Below the pieces are notes generated by a model. It did no database searches. It saw nothing but the letters and a program-made list of their open reading frames with translations, and was not told the origin of the DNA. DNA of 7,856 nucleotides from Fibrobacter sp. (lineage in GTDB: Bacteria; Fibrobacterota; Fibrobacteria; Fibrobacterales; Fibrobacteraceae): the NCBI GenBank assembly GCA_012515825.1, contig JAAYXQ010000032.1:1-7856 (forward strand), read 5' to 3'. Position numbers and translations under genes: made by a program. Of the stretch, positions 6,601-7,856 are shown in pieces; the stretch's first letter is position 1, and each line of letters opens with the position of its first letter.

Positions 6601-7064
6601 AAAAAATATGGTTGAGCACCATTTTTATAATGTTTTATGGCATCCTTCTTGGAAACATGGTGTTTGCTGAGGATACTACAAACTCATTGAACCCAATGAT
6701 GGATAAACCAGCTCCTGGGTCAAAAGCAGATACTCTGACTAGAGAAGATGCTCGTATGGCATATTTGATTTACAACTTATTAGATGAGAATAAAAGAATA
6801 AAAGGGGCCAATTTAAAGCGTGGGGCAGAGCTTTTTTACATGAATTGCAGGGCTTGTCATGGAGATGATGGACGTCGAGTCAATTTTACTCCAAACAAAA
6901 AAACAGCTACTTATTTAGGTACTACAGCAAGAAATGAAATGCCTACGTTTTGGTATTTGATGAATTTTGGCGATGGTGGCCGTGGAATGCTTCCCTATAT
7001 TGATGAAATCCCTCTAGAAGATATGATCGATATTGCGGGATTTGCGCAGACTTTACCTGAGTAA
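6588..7064 (+). CDS. Exported monohaem c-type cytochrome
   Basis: A 158-residue precursor with a signal peptide of about 27 residues (MRETKKIWLSTIFIMFYGILLGNMVFA) and a single covalent haem site CRACH at 87-91. Upstream of it, KGANLKRGAELFYMNCRACHGDDG has the typical class I cytochrome c shape. The axial methionine is most likely Met134 in GRGMLPYIDEIPLEDMIDIAGFAQ, because a C-terminal helix follows as in the family; Met118 (MPTF) is the alternative. It would carry electrons in the periplasm, though no partner oxidase or dehydrogenase gene is in the window. The ATG is fixed by an in-frame TAA at 6576 and by the signal peptide. No Shine-Dalgarno was seen. It ends 18 bases from the convergent gene. 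Lineages of strictly fermentative Fibrobacter would not be expected to need it, so it hints at a respiring relative. Confidence 0.88.
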   Translation: MRETKKIWLSTIFIMFYGILLGNMVFAEDTTNSLNPMMDKPAPGSKADTLTREDARMAYLIYNLLDENKRIKGANLKRGAELFYMNCRACHGDDGRRVNFTPNKKTATYLGTTARNEMPTFWYLMNFGDGGRGMLPYIDEIPLEDMIDIAGFAQTLPE

Positions 7065-7082
7065 TAAACGTAATGATAAAAG

Positions 7083-7667
7083 CTAAAATGCAGGTACTCT
7101 TTCTTTAGAAGAGAGATTCTTTTTGCCTTCAGAATTCTTTTCTTTGGCAAGGGTTCTGTGAGTGACTGAACCAATGGTATAAAAACGCCCATCTTTTTGA
7201 ATAATAGCAGTATAAATATCTAAAAACTTAACACCAAACCATTCTTGATAAATATTGTGAACATTCACCTTAATATCTTGTTCTTGTAAGGAAGGCGCTT
7301 TTGATGGTTTTCCATATTTTACAGTAAAATGATCAGACATATAGGCAACAGCGTCAAAAACTTTATTTAATCGCAATTGTTCCATACGGCCAGTTCTAAT
7401 TTCAAAGGCATAAAATTTTTCATTTTTATTAAAAAGAAAATCGACTTGAACAGGGAGTTCTGCAAGCATATATACAGGAATAATGACTCGATCACTAGCA
7501 GAGCCAACTTGACCGTAAGGGTCATAACCGAGTTTCATGATTTCCTCAATCACTTCTTGTCTGTTAAGACCAAAAGAAATACCAGCAAACTGATCCAGTT
7601 TTTGAGAAAATACTTCCGTTACGAGTAACAGAGTCAGAATTGTAAAAAGGAATGCTTTCTTTTGCAT
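7083..7667 (-). CDS. Secreted protein of unknown function (194 residues)
   Basis: I do not recognise the family. The ATG at 7667 is preferred over a TTG eight codons upstream (7691), because AAGGAGG stands four bases before it and the resulting N-terminus MQKKAFLFTILTLLLVTEVFSQ is a proper signal peptide (cut near residue 21). The mature protein begins with FAGISFGLNRQEVIEEIMKLGY, a pattern of small periplasmic proteins in which 'FG...EV...L..LGY' opens an alpha/beta domain. A strand-rich middle follows (VQVDFLFNKNEKFYAFEIRT, then VKYGKPSK and IYQEWFGVKFLDIYTAIIQKDGRFY). The tail (KEKNSEGKKNLSSKER) is charged and probably disordered. It converges on the cytochrome gene and is divergent from aroC, so it is likely transcribed alone. 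Confidence 0.75.
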   Translation of the reverse strand: MQKKAFLFTILTLLLVTEVFSQKLDQFAGISFGLNRQEVIEEIMKLGYDPYGQVGSASDRVIIPVYMLAELPVQVDFLFNKNEKFYAFEIRTGRMEQLRLNKVFDAVAYMSDHFTVKYGKPSKAPSLQEQDIKVNVHNIYQEWFGVKFLDIYTAIIQKDGRFYTIGSVTHRTLAKEKNSEGKKNLSSKERVPAF

Positions 7668-7671
7668 TCTT

Positions 7672-7678
7672 CCTCCTT
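7672..7678 (-). promoter_or_regulatory. Strong Shine-Dalgarno deciding the start of the secreted protein
   Basis: Reads AAGGAGG on the minus strand, four bases before the ATG at 7667. It is the best ribosome binding site in the window and places the true start eight codons inside the longest reading frame, which would otherwise open at a TTG. Confidence 0.8.
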
Positions 7679-7761
7679 GATACCTCCACAAAACATAGTA
7701 AAAAATATCTGAAATAAGAGATGACGCTTTTCTTAAAGAGTTATTAATTTTGACCTTTTAT

Positions 7762-7767
7762 TATATT
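7762..7767 (+). promoter_or_regulatory. TATATT box directly before aroC
   Basis: TATATT ends one base before the first possible ATG and six bases before the second. If it is a -10 element the RNA would begin at or near the ATG at 7774. There is no convincing -35 box 16-18 bases upstream, and TTGACC (7750-7755) is too close to serve with it. Weak evidence on its own; it gains some weight from the similar arrangement at 6563-6588. Confidence 0.25.
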
Positions 7768-7856
7768 ATGGATATGTCAAGTATATTTGGAAAAGAGTTT
7801 ACTGTATCTACTTGGGGAGAATCCCATGGGAAAGCAATTGGTGCTGTCATTGATGG
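7768..7856 (+). CDS. aroC: Chorismate synthase, N-terminal fragment (cut by window edge)
   Basis: Only the first 27-29 residues are present, but SSIFGKEFTVSTWGESHGKAI is the highly conserved N-terminus of chorismate synthase, with the GESHG motif holding an active-site histidine. The enzyme converts 5-enolpyruvylshikimate 3-phosphate to chorismate, the last step of the shikimate pathway, using reduced FMN. Two in-frame ATG codons are possible: 7768 (MDMSS) and 7774 (MSS). The second matches the usual family start, and its distance from TATATT (7762-7767) would suit a leaderless message. There is no Shine-Dalgarno. The rest of the roughly 360-residue protein lies beyond the window. Confidence 0.93.
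   Translation, partial: MDMSSIFGKEFTVSTWGESHGKAIGAVID

Noticed and set aside
7059..7105. GAGTA/TACTC inverted repeat as a shared terminator for the convergent cytochrome and secreted-protein genes
   Set aside because: The five-base arms are about 30 bases apart with no T run in the right position, so this is likely chance.
7668..7691. Extending the secreted protein to the upstream TTG
   Set aside because: The extension would bury a near-perfect Shine-Dalgarno and would spoil the signal peptide by adding MWRYQGGR in front of it.

Overview
The window is an AT-rich stretch of bacterial chromosome with nine genes: seven complete ones and two cut by the window ends. No RNA genes, CRISPR arrays, insertion sequences or phage genes were seen, and no stretch over about 120 bases lacks a gene. 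The best guess for the host is a member of Fibrobacterota or a similar Gram-negative lineage. The reasons are a TIGR02147/DUF4423-type regulator (a family heavily expanded in Fibrobacter and also found in Bdellovibrio-like bacteria), several lipoproteins with signal peptides, a CE2-like carbohydrate esterase and carbohydrate-binding-like beta-sandwich domains. This assignment is inference, not proof.

Layout. Positions 1-1419, minus strand, hold two isoprenoid genes. A farnesyl/geranylgeranyl diphosphate synthase (ispA type) runs into dxs, the first enzyme of the MEP pathway, with a one-base TAATG overlap; dxs leaves the window. Positions 1465-3434, minus strand, hold a two-gene cassette: the TIGR02147 regulator and, overlapping it by ATGA, a large lipoprotein made of two beta-sandwich modules and a CBM11/CIA30-like C-terminal domain. 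Positions 3551-5395, minus strand, hold a second pair: a membrane diguanylate cyclase with a periplasmic sensor domain and a small lipoprotein whose start codon directly follows the cyclase stop codon. All six of these genes point the same way.

Positions 5489-6562, minus strand, encode a secreted CE2-like SGNH esterase that ends in a hairpin-plus-T-run terminator. Only 25 bases separate its start from that of a divergent monohaem cytochrome c (6588-7064, plus). The cytochrome converges on a secreted protein of unknown function (7083-7667, minus), which is in turn divergent from chorismate synthase aroC, whose first codons begin at 7768 or 7774 and run off the right end.

Biology. The isoprenoid pair and aroC are housekeeping. 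The middle is an accessory cell-surface and signalling block. The lipoprotein's C-terminal domain and the cyclase's periplasmic domain share a sequence pattern typical of sugar-binding beta-sandwich folds, and the neighbouring esterase acts on acetylated polysaccharide if its family assignment holds. A plausible but unproven reading is a surface carbohydrate sensing and response neighbourhood feeding cyclic-di-GMP. Several genes have no Shine-Dalgarno sequence and carry a TATA-like box 6-9 bases before the start codon, which suggests leaderless transcripts.
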